Positions 1 through 14,210 of a stretch of 64,000 nt of DNA are shown one piece after another; the first letter of the stretch is position 1, and every line of letters begins with the position of its first letter. This stretch comes from Strix aluco (taxonomy: Eukaryota; Chordata; Aves; Strigiformes; Strigidae). The stretch covers positions 6,863,698 through 6,927,697 of the forward strand of contig NC_133939.1 of the NCBI RefSeq assembly GCF_031877795.1, written 5' to 3'. A program made the position numbers and the translations under genes. The notes beneath the pieces were generated by a model, which saw only the letters and a program-made list of their open reading frames with translations, had not been told where the DNA came from and did not search any database.

Positions 1-2147
1 TGTAACTTGATTTAGGAAAGATGCTTATTTCAGCCATCTGCTTGATGCCATGGAAATGCTTCCATTGCTAAGGAATAAAAGCCCAGAAGGTAAGCTCGGG
101 AGTCCTGAGCCAGCATTTTGGTTCCTTTCTATATGACTGCTTATTAAATAGGGAAGGACACATCCAAATTAATTTCATTTCTCCCATGTTTTTTTGTTTC
201 TGACTAGGATTCAGGAAAAACAGACCTGACATGCTTTTAGGTTAGTGAGATGCTTCACTGTGCAATGTATGCAGATTATTGACCATGCCACACTTTGTAG
301 GGCTTTTGTTAATGCTGAAGTTAGAGGGGATTTCATGTGGGAGCAAAGTGGTGTAAGGGGAGAGTGAATATTTCTGCTGTCCAAAGCTAGAGTGCCTCAT
401 ATTGCCTTCGACAAACAAGGTTTTTCGAATTCTCCTTACAGTCTAACTTCTGCTTCAGCATGCAGTGAAGCCAACATCTGATGTTACAACATCATTCTTT
501 GTTACATTATATGAGTTTATAACCATCACAAACAGCAGAGCTTTAATTTTACGAAAGTGTGAAGCTGACATCCTTGTCCCAGCCCTCTCCCCAGGAAGGG
601 CTTCCAGCCTGATCATATCTTGATTGTCCATCCCCATTAACTGTCCTCTGAGTATTTTACATCAGTCTCTCAAACCTCCTGCTTGCTGAAACACCTTTGT
701 TGGGGGCATGATAGGAGCCTCTTAAAAGCAAAAGTGTATGCCATGAAACAGGGGTTTAATCCACTTCAGTAGCTCTTCTCTAGGATAATGCAGTAGTTTG
801 TGTACAAACTAGCATATCTGAGAGCAGTTTACCCTTCTGATGCAGGGGCTAGCATCACAGTTGCTCTAAGGTAATGAACAGGCAGCTCTCAGATGATTGG
901 GTGAGACGGAGCAAGTTCAGACAGGTCCAATCTGTGGAGGTATTTCGAAAATCCTCCAGCTCTGTATGAACTGAAGATGAGCATTCCCTCACAACTGGAG
1001 CTGGTGCATCAGTCAGAGAGCTGATCTCTTCTGTCCCCACATGTCAGCAGAAAGGGAACAAAAGCCTTAACCTGCTACCTGCTCTCATCTCCTTTTCATA
1101 GTGTGCTTTAGCTGAACCTTGGAGATGGGGGAGGGAAGGAACTTAAACTTCTGTGCTGTCTAAGCTTCTGAAGCTGCAAAATCAGCCAGTTAACCTTAAA
1201 GGAGGCGGAACAGAGTGCTCCTGTTCTGAGTGCCAGCCAGTAAGCCACTCAGGTGTCCCCGATGGTAGACACTGGAAAATTACATCTTGGGAAACACTCC
1301 AGGTTAAATCCAGCCTGCAACAAGTAGAAAGCCCTTGTGGGACTTCACCAAAAGACTGGTGGGAGGAAAGAACAAGCTGTGGGGTGTATTCTAGTATCTC
1401 TGGCAAGTAGATTCCAAAATGTCATCCCAGTCATGAGAGAAAATACATTAATTAGAAGTAGATTTGATGGGGTTTGTTCTGCATGAAATGTTTGTATTAA
1501 TATAGGAAGAAGCCTTTCTTCATGATGGGTATATGAAGCCACCAAGTTTTCAGATAGTACATCCTTGTTCTGCAGTGATGCCGCTTTTGAGAGCCTCCAC
1601 TTTGTGTTCTTTGTTTTGGAACGAGGGAGCCTTTAAAACTTTGAAGCCCTTCTTTGTTCAAAGTAACACCAAGACTTGTTAGAAATGCTGATAGACATGA
1701 CAGTCAATCAGAGGTCACTTCTGGTGCTGCTTCAAGAGTGATGGCTGGTATTGGTATTGTCTGAGCAAACCTAGCAAAACTAGGGGTTTAGATTTTTTAT
1801 TTGAAAAATATTCATGCACACAATTTCTGAGCTGAGTTTCTGAACTCTGAAGTGTAAGCATTCAAGGTAAAGGTACATCAGAAAAGACGTACCCAAAAAT
1901 ACCATGTGGAGAAAGAAATAGACAAAAGAGAGCACTTAAAATTGCATTTGAAGACTACCTCATGTTCAACTCAAGCTCAGTAAGACAAGCCATCTTCAAA
2001 GACTTAGAGAAGAGAATCTGGCCAGGGAGGAGCTCTTAGCTCCGGTACTGTATAAGGTAGTTCCCATACCTGCTGTCTCTAGGACAGTCTGTTGCTGCTC
2101 CTCAGGAACTGGGGAAGTTCTCATATAGATGTCCCTGTTTCTAACAA
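1..2147. other. no gene seen (left edge)
   Basis: Only short open frames with no recognisable domain and no convincing chain of splice sites were found on either strand. No CR1, LTR or satellite sequence was recognised. It is probably intergenic or deep intronic DNA. Confidence 0.5.
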
Positions 2148-2235
2148 ATGGCACCTGCTGTCCCTTTGCTGGAGGAGTTAGAGGAGATCACTCTAGACCC
2201 GGATGAGATACCCAAATCTGTTTATGGTGGCTCAG
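2148..2235 (+). CDS. weak candidate first coding exon, unknown gene
   Basis: An ATG in a strong context (A at -3, G at +4) lies two codons after an in-frame TAA. It opens 29 codons of a strongly acidic peptide (residues 6-20 are mostly Leu, Glu, Asp, Ile and Pro). The frame then meets a good donor, CAG|GTAAAG, leaving phase 1. I do not recognise the peptide and found no matching downstream exon within the window. It could be a chance ORF or the start of a gene whose other exons I failed to see. Confidence 0.15.
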
Positions 2236-5200
2236 GTAAAGCAGCTCCTGTGTTGAGAACTCCAGGTTTTAAGATGTTTACTTTAGGATGTCCATGTGGA
2301 CAAACAATTCCATCCTTAGGGCCTTTTATTTCCCTTCATCAAGGGAAGTGGCCTAAATCCATTGGCCATCCATAGCCATAGGTATGTGTTGCTATCCATG
2401 GCCATAGCCATTCATAGCCACAACCTGCACTGGCCTAAATCACAGTCTCATTGCATGCTCTGGTAAATGCGCTGGTATGCTGAATAGCAGCTGAACCATG
2501 GTAGCCTTTATGCATTGCAATAGAGCTTTTTTTCTTTCTAAATAGTTCCCAAACTATCTTTTTCTGCTATCACATAATTTCGGGCTATTTCACTGTGGCT
2601 GTTGATCATCTTGGTTCAAAAGGTTGGTTCTTGGAGATTCTAGTCATCCTCTCTGATTAATTCTGATTAATTCAATCTGTCCAGAATCGTTTCGGGCATC
2701 AGTGGGCATAAAAGGGGAGGGAAATCAGAAAACTGTAAATGAGGGGCACATGGAACAGCTACCATCTGCTTAGCAGAAGCACATGGCCCTTGGCATGGGG
2801 AGTAAGAGGGCCCTTGAGAGAAGAGAGACTAAGGAACGTACAGTCCCTGGTGTGGCAAGAGTAGGGCAGCAGGGAACCTTGGTATCCAATGAGGAGGACC
2901 GGGGAAAGGAGGAGGCAAATCCACATAAGGGGCAGTATGGAAACACAAGGAGGGAGTTTTTAGATGAAGCAGGCCCAGCCTGCCAGAACTTGGAGTGGGT
3001 AGCAAATGTTTGCATCAAGTGATTGAAGACAGCTATTAGCATAAGCAACTCACAAAAAGCAAACTATACCATTTTGAAATTTTCTTTCATGAAAGAATGT
3101 AGCAGATTCTTTAACCTTGAGACTCAGAACAAAACTGTTTGCTGAGATAGCTCTATTTGTTTCCAAGGAATTACTTACAGAATGAATTTGACCCAGACTA
3201 TTTCCTGCCAGTGAACTAATGAAGAGTCTAACATCCCCAATCCAGCTGAGCTTTCTGCTAACATCAGCTTAAACTTAATTATTCATGGATTCTTATCAGT
3301 ATTTCTTGGTTTTGCATGTCGTAGAGAATTGGTAATGGGATACGGAGCTTTTTCTCTGCAGATTGCTAGCAGAAGACTGCCCTAGGTTGAAGGGAACAAT
3401 CTTTGCTACTTATCCGACTGCTTCCAAGGGCTTACATTAAGTTAATTGCTACTCTCTTCTCAGTTACTTGGTGACCTAGCGTCTGCTGCAAAATTTAGGA
3501 TTGTGAATTGCTGTTAATCATATCAGTACTTAGCAAATAGAAGGATTTTCACCCTTCAGATTTCTGTAAGTGTATTCTACCCCAACATCTCCTGCCTGTC
3601 TTTCCCATGAGGCACTGTTATTGCCATATTTGCTGCCAAGGGGATAAGGTGGAGCAGGTAGGGTTGCAAGAGCCCCTGTCAGTACTGGTATTAAAAAGCT
3701 TGGCTGTCCTGCCTGACAGCCAGCCCTCAGAGTGCCAGGAATGATGCCCTTGAGGGCAGGAAGAAGTGCCCAGTGCCTCCAGGATGGGATTGATCGGGTT
3801 ATCAGTATTGCTATTCCAGGTACTATGGATGACTGATTGTGAACTGCTTGTTGCCTCAAGGAATGAAAAGGGATTTTGAGAAAAAAAAGAAAGCGGTGAG
3901 GACATTTCCCTAGCTGCTCATGTTAGAATAGTGGCTGCCCCTAAACTTTCTGCTTCAAACAAAAAGCTCTCAGATAATAAATGCTTACATAAAAAATCAA
4001 TGTGAGAAAAATGAGCTGCATTAAATGCTCTGAAGAACTACTCCAGAATTGTTCCACCAAACCATGAAGAACTCCAAAGAGACCAGAGACAACACCTGGG
4101 ACATGACACCTCAGGGACCTGACCACAGAAATATTTAAATACAAGGGAGATTTTCAGAAGTTTTTCCATTCCAGTTATGCCTGTGTGTCATATGCATCTG
4201 TCCAGATGAGGCAAGAATACATCCAGTTTATTGAACTGCTATGGTCATTAACAGACGCTGCCTGTCTCAAAGGCAAAATAATCATTCAGCATAAAGCATG
4301 GGGGATGGCAAAATACACTATTCCATGGACATCCCAGTGTAACCTATAAACAAATTTTTCTCAGCTTCTACTGAGAAGATGCTGTTGTGATGACTCGAGG
4401 GAAGGTTATAGGAATGTTTTAATGACTGGTTTTTATGACTTGGTTTTCCTTCTTCATTTTATATTGGTCTCTGCCTGAATACTTACAATTAAGTGCTCTG
4501 AAGGCTTTGTTAAAGGCTTAGCCAGGAAATAGAAAAAAGAGATATAGGTGTAAGTAGCCATAGATACACAGCTTCAAATAACAGAGACAGACCATCAGTG
4601 AGGGAGAAATTATTTCAGTGGCTATAATGGGAAAGTCTTTCAAATGCTAAAGCAGGGATCAAAGGAGGGATAAAACCAAAAAGACCTAGATAAGAGAGAA
4701 GTGAGTAATTAGATAAAGTCAGAGGGTGAGTGCAGTAGCACAGTAGGCTCAGATCTATATGCCCAGACAGAGGGGTACTGAGCTGGGAGGAGGACAGGTT
4801 GGTGCTCCCACTTCTGCCTTTCACTGTTTGTGTGCTTTTATTTTGTATCTCAGTGAAAAAATAAATCATGTGTTGCACAGAGACACTGGCTTGATCACAT
4901 TGTAGAAGATATACTTGTCACAGGATCTTGCAAAGGAGTCCTCATGGGTGGTATGGGGGCCATGAACCAAATCACAAATCCTGTTCTGAGGGAAGAAACC
5001 TCTTGGCTGTGTGTGGTTGGTGGGATCTCGAGGAAAAAGAGCACTACAGCCAGTCTGCTAACTGCGACAAGTAGCCCCTTGCTGTACATAAAATCCCACT
5101 TGTCTACCAGTCGGTGTTTAAATACAGGCAAACAAAAGAACATTTGGAAGATGGATGATAAATGAAGCCTTTGAAACTGCCAGCAGTGCCGTTGGTAACA

Positions 5201-8200
5201 ATGTGGTTAGAAATGCTTATGGTTGATTTACTCAGCGGAACATACATTTTGGAAACAAATCTGTGTGTTGGATTTATGTTGTTAGTGGCAATGTCACACA
5301 GCCAGATTTCATTTAAAGTGGCAAGTTGTACATTTTAGAAGAGAATAAAGTACACACTTTTAAATGCAGTTTGCTAGCAGACCTAGAGATAATGCTTGGC
5401 GGTGTTTGTTTCTCTTGTTCTCCTGCGTCCTGTGTGCTAGGTGGTAGCAGCTGACTCCAGAGGCTTTCTGCCTGCTGCTGCCTTAACTGCCATCACAGTT
5501 GGAAGGTGAAACCTCTGACCATGTTCCTCAAAGTCATTAAATGATGTTTGTGGTAGGAGTATGGCATTACAAGCAAGGCTCTTAGGGTAGTGAAATATGA
5601 CCATTAATATATTTTTGCAGTTACAGTAAATAAAGCAGTAAAACTGAAAGAACTCAGCTTCTGACAAAGTGCTCCATTAATGTATCATGAGTATTGACAA
5701 TGCCAAGGTCATCATTTGGTTTGTAGCTACGCTAATTACCAGCAGGTTTTAAAATAAGGTATTTTATGGGCTTTCTAGCTGGCAGGCTATTTAGAGAGGA
5801 GTGATTTGTTGAGCACTATTCTTTGGGCTTTATCCTTTCATGGCTTTGGCTGTTACTATAGCTCTGCAACAAAACAATCTCTCCCAGCTGTTTGATTTTT
5901 CACAGAGGGGTTATTAACATTTCTAAGCCAGCTGATATGCCTAGGCAGTACTCAAGCATATTAAACTGTTACATATTTCTCTTACAAATGTGCAGTAGCC
6001 ATTTTCCAACCAGTAGCTGAGTGCCAGCGCAAGCCAGGGTGGTGTGGTGGCTGGGAGACAGGAACAGCATGTTCGAGGACAGAAAGCTGGGAGCCAAGCT
6101 CAGCGGGGGCCACGCGAGTAGCGCTGTGTTACGGTAGGGTAGATGGTCTGTTCATTGCTGCTGTGTGTTGATGTTGAGGGGGGTGGTAAGCCTGTGAAAT
6201 AGGACATCTTCATTTGGGAAAAAAGATTCAGAAATTGCTCTTGAGCTTTAATACAGAGATGGCAATTTCTTGCGCTGTAAATGCACTACTACAACCTGCA
6301 CTTCTGAAAAGGACTAGTGTTTTTTTAATACCTCTGTTTCTAGGTACCTGGTTTGAAACACCTTACAGGGAGTCTAACTCTTCATGAAAATCAGACACCT
6401 TAAGGTGCTTCGAAGCCCTTTATATGTTGGGATTTTACTGTAGGAAAAAAAAATAAAAAACAGCAGGAGACTGTTGAGTTTGCAGAGCTTGAGTGGAAGG
6501 TGTGCGGAAGAGTATGAAGTGGGGAGAGCTGCTGACTGCATTACATAGCTACATAGTCTGGAGGGTCACAGCTACATAGTCAGTCATTTGGAGCTTGACA
6601 GTGTTTCAAAGAGCGTGGTCCATTCAGAGCTAACAGAGCAGTATCCCAAAATCGACAGAAGCCAGCCGCAAAATGAGTTAAATTCTTTCTCAGCTCATTA
6701 AATGAGTTGCCCGTCAAGAATGAAGCCTGGATTCACACATAGGTACATGTGTTGTCACAGAAATGGTATGAGAATGACAGAGGGATGGGGACCTTGATTT
6801 CCTCATTTGTTGTTTTAGCCTGAAGTTTTCTGTACAAGAAATGTTGCTGCATCTCCTCACACTGTGTAGGGCAGGGGGTCTGTGGTGGACACCCTACAAA
6901 TCAGTCACAGGAGTGCCAGTACTGCTGCTTGGAGCTGGAGGAGGCAGATTTCTCTGCCTTTGGGTCTTTCCTGTTGCAGATGTTTTCCCTAATGCCAGCA
7001 TCGATCAAACCCAGGTTAGTCTGCTCCAGATTGGGAAGCATTGCCCAGTAATTAGAAATCACCTAAAATAACAAGGTGGTGCAATACCTAGGTAGTGGAA
7101 GAGCCCAGGTAATATGCAGAGAAATATGAGTCAGGGAGGAGGCTAGCACTTAACTGCTGTGGTCCTCTTCCCACAAGCGCTGCTGCCCGCGGCGGGGAGG
7201 TGGGCAGCCGCGCGGGCAGGAATCACCCGCTTTCCCAGCAGCAGCTCCTGGGTGAGTGCGTGTGCCCGGTGCCTGGCACAGGGCTCCCAAGGCACCCTGA
7301 TCAGGGCTCCTAGGTCCTCGATAACAATATTATTTTCCCTGTCCCATAAAGATCTTTCCTCAACACCTAAACAGGTATTTGAAGTTGTGAAGTTTTTGCC
7401 TGATCTACCTGATATGTGCTGCTGTTTCCACCTGAAATGTCTGATGTATTTCTGATTATTAAGGTGCTGTCACATGCCTTCAGCATTCAAGGGTGTGGGA
7501 TGAGCAGATCGGCAATGTGTGTTTTATTTCAGAGTTCTCATCTTTGGCTGTTTGTAGGAGGACAAAAGCCTTCCGTGAAGATGATATGCCTGTCAGACTA
7601 TGACAATCAGCAGCACTTTCTGTGAGGAGACCAGATTCGCTGCTGAAGCAGAGGCATAATGACACTGCATTTTAGCACCCCAGCAATAGATCATGGTCTG
7701 TGCTCCAGCACCCCCATTCAGAGCTGTGGATAACACACTGGTGACAGTTCAGCTGTGCAGTGACATGGCCAGGGACAGGAGGCAGGGGAAGGGGAGCACA
7801 GCTGCTGCATCTACAGCTGGGGCCTCCACGGTGTGTGGGAGCTTCGTGGGGCTGCTGCTGCAGCAAGGGGGCTGCAGGAGGCCACAGAGCAACTCTGGGG
7901 TCTCTTTTGACTTCCTGGTTTGGGCGCAGTGCATATACAGTGCACTTGTGCAATAAAAGAAGAGGACAGCGGAGTCAAAAGGAGCCAGGAAGAATAGCTC
8001 TGGTTTAATAAGCATTTGAAATATTTCTAGACAGAAAAAATGTTTAGGAAAATGATAGGGATTTATTGCTCCCATTAATTCTTTGGGCTTTTTGCTTTTG
8101 CTGGTTGAATTAGGTATATTTATATTAATATATTAAGTATTGTGCTTATAATAGAGATGCTGGTTGGTTAGAGAAGAGGCCAAACTACACTCTCAGACAC

Positions 8201-11200
8201 TGCATATTGTTATTTAATATAATTGTGTTTTAATTTGCTTCCTGATAAAGAAGAAATAAATATCCAGAGACAGCTTTCACAGAATGAAGTAATTGGTTGC
8301 ACTCTTTTAAAACATTTTTAACAGAAAAATTTATAACAATATTGTAAGTGCTTTTTAACTTCGTTTCCAGATCAGCAAGATTTATGAAATGTTGTTTGCA
8401 CCTGCCTACTTGTCCCTGCCTTTGAAGAACTTCTACACCTATTAGCCAGGTTTATCCTAACCTGAGATAGTGAGAGAGCTCTCAGAAAATATTGCCTTAT
8501 CTTAAAGGTTTCATGAAACCAGGTGGCAAGCTAGCAGAGAGGGGCCATTAACTAACCCCACTGGGGAAAAAGACTGGAAAAGAAACTCCACTTTTACTAG
8601 AAATCAAAAAAAAGCATTGCAGGCAGGTAAACATGTTAGATACCAAAAGCAGTTAATCAACAACAGATTACAAGGTCCCAGAAAAGTAGGCTTTGTTACA
8701 GTTCAGGCTTTGTTACAGTGCTTGAACTATTTACTTTATATGTAAATCAATGGGGAAAAAAAAACCTCTGTTAAGCAGCAATTGTTTTTAAGCTTTACTG
8801 CAGTAGTAAATAAAATATGAGAAAATCATAAAAATCTGAATATGAGAGATTTTTCCATGCTTTTGGAAATCCTACTTGTTTTCCAGATTTGCAGTGGGAT
8901 TTATAGGTAACCCTACAACTGCTGTAAAACCCACTTCTCACCCTCCTCGCTGCACAGATGGGTAGCTGGGTGAATTAATCAGAACGGCTCTGAAGTGACT
9001 CCAGTATTTTCTGGGTTATCACAGTCATTTGACCAGAGAATCTCACTCAGAACACGTGATATTTCTGTGAAAAAATACTGAGTATCAGCCAGCAGAGCTA
9101 TCTGATTAATTCAGTCAAATACCAGAGATACAGTGTCACATATATACTGATGTCTTTCTCCACCATCACAGTATGTTGATTGATGGTGTCACTGAGCCTT
9201 TTTTGAACATGTATTAATGAGAACAAAAACTAAAAATGGGGGGTGGGGAGGTGTTCCCTTATTTTGAGAAAGTCACTAGTCAAAGAAAATTAATTTTAGG
9301 AAATGCACACTTTGTTGTGAAGGATCCTGCAGCGAGACAGGCTTGATTTCTTCTTCCAAAGGGTCTCCTGGGGATGCTGTAGTGTCTCAGCAGGGAAGCC
9401 TTCCATCTGAAAAGAAAAGCTCGTAAAATGCATTTCTGAGATGTTAACAAGCAAAGCTGCCTTTGTTCAGACTGTTGTAAGATACTACCTATATTTGGGC
9501 TGTTGTTGCAAACAAAGAGACTTTCCACTAGATGTCCCTCCACATCAAACATTGAATATGTTTCCATGTAAACAATGGCTTTGAACTTCACTGTAAGCTT
9601 TGTCAACAAACTTTCTATCCCATGATTCATGTAGGCCAAACTCAAGTCTGAAACTCAGTCCTGAAACTGAGTAGCCCTATCCTATTCCTGCAACCCAATA
9701 CCTACATTAAAATACCTTTTCTTTTTTTACTGTTAACCTGTATTCAAAATATGTATGCTTAAAATCCTGCCTTCTCATATATGGGAGCTATAGAAGTGGC
9801 TGTTAAATGTTCTTTTTATCCACATATAACAAATTCAGATCTGGGATTTAAGGTTGCGAGGTTGTCATCCACGTTCATGAACAAAAGCGAAAGCACTAAT
9901 ATTACAGCCTTGTCATTTGTCTTGTTGCAGCTGTTCCGCTTAAAATTTTTACATCTGTCGGGGTTTCCTAAGGGGGAGAAAATCACGGAACTCAACTTTC
10001 AGAGAATGTAAACTGACATTACTCTATTAACATTTAAAGAATTGCATTAATCAGCCTCAGCTTTGGCTTTGGTCAAGGAATTTTGAGAGAGATCCCTTCT
10101 GATTATTCTGCCTATGACAAGCCAACAGGAGGCCATTTTTGGAGGTCTCTTCCTTGAAGTGTGGCAGAGAATACTTCCTTGTATTTGTTCCTCCAGGTCA
10201 CTGCTGTTTGTCCAAATAACACCTTCCTGTGTTTCTTGCATTTTGCTGATGCTGCCTCGTGTTAAATTGCTGGATGCTTGACATAAGTCTCATCTTCCTG
10301 CTGTGAGCTCCATGTAGGTAAACTCTTTTCACACAGAGCTCTTTCCAGTGCTAGTTATTCCCAGAGAACAACTCACACACCATTAGTGGTACACAACCAC
10401 TCCAGAGCTTTATAAGTGAGCCTGATGGTGGATGCATAGCAGAGACTCTGCCTAATCCTGCTGGTGCTTACAAAGGGAGTTTCACCAAGGAGCTGACGAG
10501 GAGTTAATGCAAAACGGGTCCCTGGTGCTAACTTGATGCTTTGTGCACAAATGGCAACTCACAGCACCTGCAGAAACCACACAACAATTTAAGAGATGGA
10601 AACAGGCCTGAGGAAGAGACTGAGGGTAAGGTGTTGCTGAGACTGGGTGTATTTTAGGTTGGGCTAAGAAAGGGGCTGGGGACTAGGTTTATGGGTCAAA
10701 GACTGCAATAAAAGGATGGGATAGAAGAATTTTGTGTCCTGCCTCAGTGTGGTGCACATAGTGCATTGCAGAGTTGGGTGCTATTGCTAATAATGGTATC
10801 CCAGCTAAGCAGGTTTGGAAATGTCTGTGACAAAATGAAAGCAAAAATCTTCCTTCTCATTTTGTGAAGTAACCCATAAACTTTGGGTCTTAAACTGCTG
10901 CTCAGGACAATTTGAAGTAATGAGTTGTTGGCAGAAAAAGGGCAAACAATGGTGTGGGGTACTAACAAATGATGCTAGTAATAAGTAAATTAAAATTGTT
11001 GCTAATAAGGTACATGTAGGGGCCACTCATCAAGCAATGCACAGAGGGGTTAAAAAGTTGAAATTAAGTGATCATGACCGTCAAAAACAAAATAAGAAAA
11101 CATATCTTAAAGAGTGCTTTTGTGAGTAGGCAAAAACTCGTGCATTCACTGGGAAGGAAATGCAGGAGATTAACAAGAATGTGACTGAATGTTGCTGTGG

Positions 11201-14109
11201 GCCCTGGTGAGTGCTCTTTGTTTCACTGTGCAGCCTTCAAGGGGCTGGAATTGGTTTTCCTTGCTGAGAAGGGTGGTGTTGCTAAATGGTATTATGATAA
11301 CATAATAAGAAATCAGAGCAGCTAAGTCTTGACAAGGCATCCAGCTCGAGTTAATTAAAATAGAGAAGTTATACCATGGTGCCAAGGGAAATGGTAAAAG
11401 CACAGATGGGGAGATTTGATTGCTTACTGAGGATTAGTGTGGTTAGTGCAGAAATCTTAAAAGGACAAAGGGACAATCTGGACAACCTCAAAGAGGGAAC
11501 CAGAAGCTGAGAAGAGACATGGACATGTGGATTACAGACAAAACAATTTTAAGTGTCACTTGTAGTGTGAATTTGTGAAGGAAAAGGCAAGGTTTAGGGT
11601 TAACCCACCTTTTTTGTAATTATGGGAGTTGAGTCTAGGAAAAAAGAATGCCTGCACGCAGTCATGGCTCATCATAATAAATGTAATTATACTCATAGTG
11701 TAGGAGAGCCAAGCCCAGGCCTGATCTGTTTAACAAAAGGTTATCCTGAGCCAAACTGTTCCTAGTCCAAGCCAGGCTGGCCCATCCTTTTCAATGTTAC
11801 AAGGCAGATGTGGTTCAAAGCGCACCTCAGCACTCCAAGTGAGTCTTGGAGGTGTCAGTCACAACTCTGCTGGGATCCAGTAGCAAGAAGCTGTCTGCTC
11901 TGGCCTGGAGGGGGAAAAAATGCATGTAGCATGGGATGAGGTGTTAGAGGCTCTTCTGTGCTGCTCATGGCAGCCATAATCCCCTAATGTCCAGTTCCCA
12001 CAGAAGATCATAGTGCAGAAATACAAGTAGATCTGTTTGGCCTAACAGCCCAGAGCACACTGAATTAGATGGCCATAATCTCTCCTCTGCACATCCTCTC
12101 ATATTGGGCTTAATTCCTGCAGGAATTTGCAGGCATGGTACATAGGTTTATTGCTCTTGTCACTGTCTTCACTGGGACTGGATGGAGACGCAGGAGGCCT
12201 GGGCTGATCAGCTCCTAGGACAAGATTGTACAGAAGAACCCTTCCCTCCACTCACACCCCCACAAAAAAACCCCTCAACCCAGTAAAAGCTCAGGGCAGG
12301 CAGGATATTTCCCTGAGAAGAGGAAAGGGATTGTCTGGAGGCAAAAGAAGGAAGTACCAGAGGAGATGAAAATGGAGAAAAATTTCTAGATTAGAAGGGG
12401 TTCTTAGAAAAATAAATCAGGTGCATGAGTGTAGGAACGCATTTCTTCCCACTCTTCAGCAGACTAGATGCTGCCTAACCTCTGATCGGCTCTCTGTCAG
12501 GCTAGAGACTTTCTTATGCCTAAAGAAAGAACACAGGCTGCTTGTTCCTAAGCTAGTATATTAACTGAAAACAAAACCAGTAAATTACTTAGTAGTTCAG
12601 CGCTGCTTTTGTCAGGCCTCTTGCTGGAAATCAGTCTTGATTATGCATAAATTGTCAGAGAAGCTGGTCATTTATAGCATGCTAAAATCAGAAAGGATCT
12701 CTCTCTATTTTGGGAACAGGAAGGGTGGGCCTGGGAATCTTGCCAGTAAACAGCTTGGGGTGTAGCCTCAAGGGCCCTTACCTTTCTCTGGTCTGTCCTT
12801 ACATGCCGCTTCTCTCATTTCAGGGCTGAGTTCACTGCTTCTCATATGTTTTTATCAAAGTGTCAAGGTGAGACACTTGCTGTGAAACCAAATGTAGATT
12901 GCGTGGCAGGCAGCTCCTGTGTCAGACCAAGCAAGCAGCTGGAGTTCAGAACATTTGCTTTATGTGAAAAGCCTGTGCTACCGGCGCTGCAGATTTGAGG
13001 CTACAGGAGCAGAGGGGCTTCCTCTTACACTGGCTCCTCAGCTTCTCAGGCTGCCAACAGCAGAAACAGCCTTAGATATAGGTTCTTTGACTAAAAGCGG
13101 GGCTCAGTGATGCGTATCAGAAACTGCCTCACAGAGGGTGTTGACAGGAGCTGAAGTGGTTCACAGACAGTAGGTGACTTTCAGGACAGATAGCTGGGGA
13201 TGAAAAGTGGCATTGTGCGTCTCATTCTCACCGTCACTTCAATCTCCAATAGCAGGCAGGAGAGAGAAATAAGTAGACAGTCTCAGCTCAGAAATTGATG
13301 TGGAAGGAATTGGCACAATACTTGGCAGGAAATGAAGAGACACAAGTGGCAGGGGTTGAGGTGGTGTCCTGGGGGACAGCTGCTGTGCTAGAGCTGTAGC
13401 TGGCACTGATGTAACAGCACTGGTTTGAATACAGCTGGGAAATATCCAAAAGCGAGAGAATATTGTGGGCATCCCAGGGAAGCCGAGTGTTTGAAAGGGA
13501 GAAGAGTGGTGCAGCAGCTAGTATTGGGGTGACCACCACAACATCCGAGGGCGGTAGTGCTTCCAGGAATGGGAGCTGCACAGGGGTGTGTGCCCCTAAA
13601 CTGCCTCACAGCATCGCTGAGGGACTTCAGTGGGGGGACTGGTGCAGTTCTGATCTGGTTCAACTCACATCTCATTAAAATGGGTTCCTAACTCATTTCA
13701 GTTTTCTTCCTGTATATGTTGTCTTAAAGCTTTTGTGATCTATAGCACTTTTGTGCATCTTATAATATTCCTCTTAGTTCCTCTCCCTTGTGCTGGGCTG
13801 GCACTGAAATGTTTTCTTTGGAACAAGAAACTGCTGCTTCATGGGAGGAAAAAGTAGCTCAATTGAAAGGACCTAGGAATTTCTGAGAAAATTATGAGAA
13901 TGAATTAGAAAAATTGTTTGTTTTCTGTTTACCCCAGTAGCTGTAAATATAATGAACTCTTACAGGACAGGTATTTGCCTCTGGATAGCTGAGCTGTATC
14001 TGAGCTACCTGGAGGCGGTTTGGAGCTGGCTACCATGCTAGTAGCTAGCAGTGCTTATGAAAGCCTGGAGAAACTGAAAAAGGAGTGCAATATGTTGGCC
14101 CTGAGCCAA
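2236..14109. other. no gene seen
   Basis: Long stretch of unremarkable sequence. Open frames on both strands are short, overlap each other and show no domain. I see no tRNA or rRNA genes and no young transposons. A small GC- and CAG/CTG-rich patch lies around 7,790-7,870. Confidence 0.5.
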
Positions 14110-14210
14110 GACTCAGGAGATGAAATTCTGATTTCTAGCTCTGCCACTGCTTTTCAGTATGATTTGTGTTAAATTGGCTGAAAATGCATCTGGCCTCAGT
14201 TCTTCATCAG
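14110..14210 (+). mobile_element. MIR-like SINE remnant
   Basis: The stretch follows the MIR core consensus in order: a GACTCAGGAGA block, then TAGCTCTGCCACTG, then a GTATGA block in place of GTGTGA, then GGCCTCAGTTCTTCATC. Spacing is close to the consensus, but the sequence is diverged and lacks the tRNA-like head and the LINE-like tail. MIRs are ancient amniote SINEs. The call is from remembered consensus; a RepeatMasker run would settle it. A 142-codon open frame on the opposite strand overlaps it and is not a gene. Confidence 0.55.

Noticed and set aside
7790-7870. CAG/CTG-rich patch giving Ala/Cys/Leu-rich frames
   Set aside because: Low-complexity translation only; no conserved motif or splice context.
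9280-9645. 121-codon open frame on -
   Set aside because: No domain, no splice context and AT-rich codon use like its non-coding surroundings.
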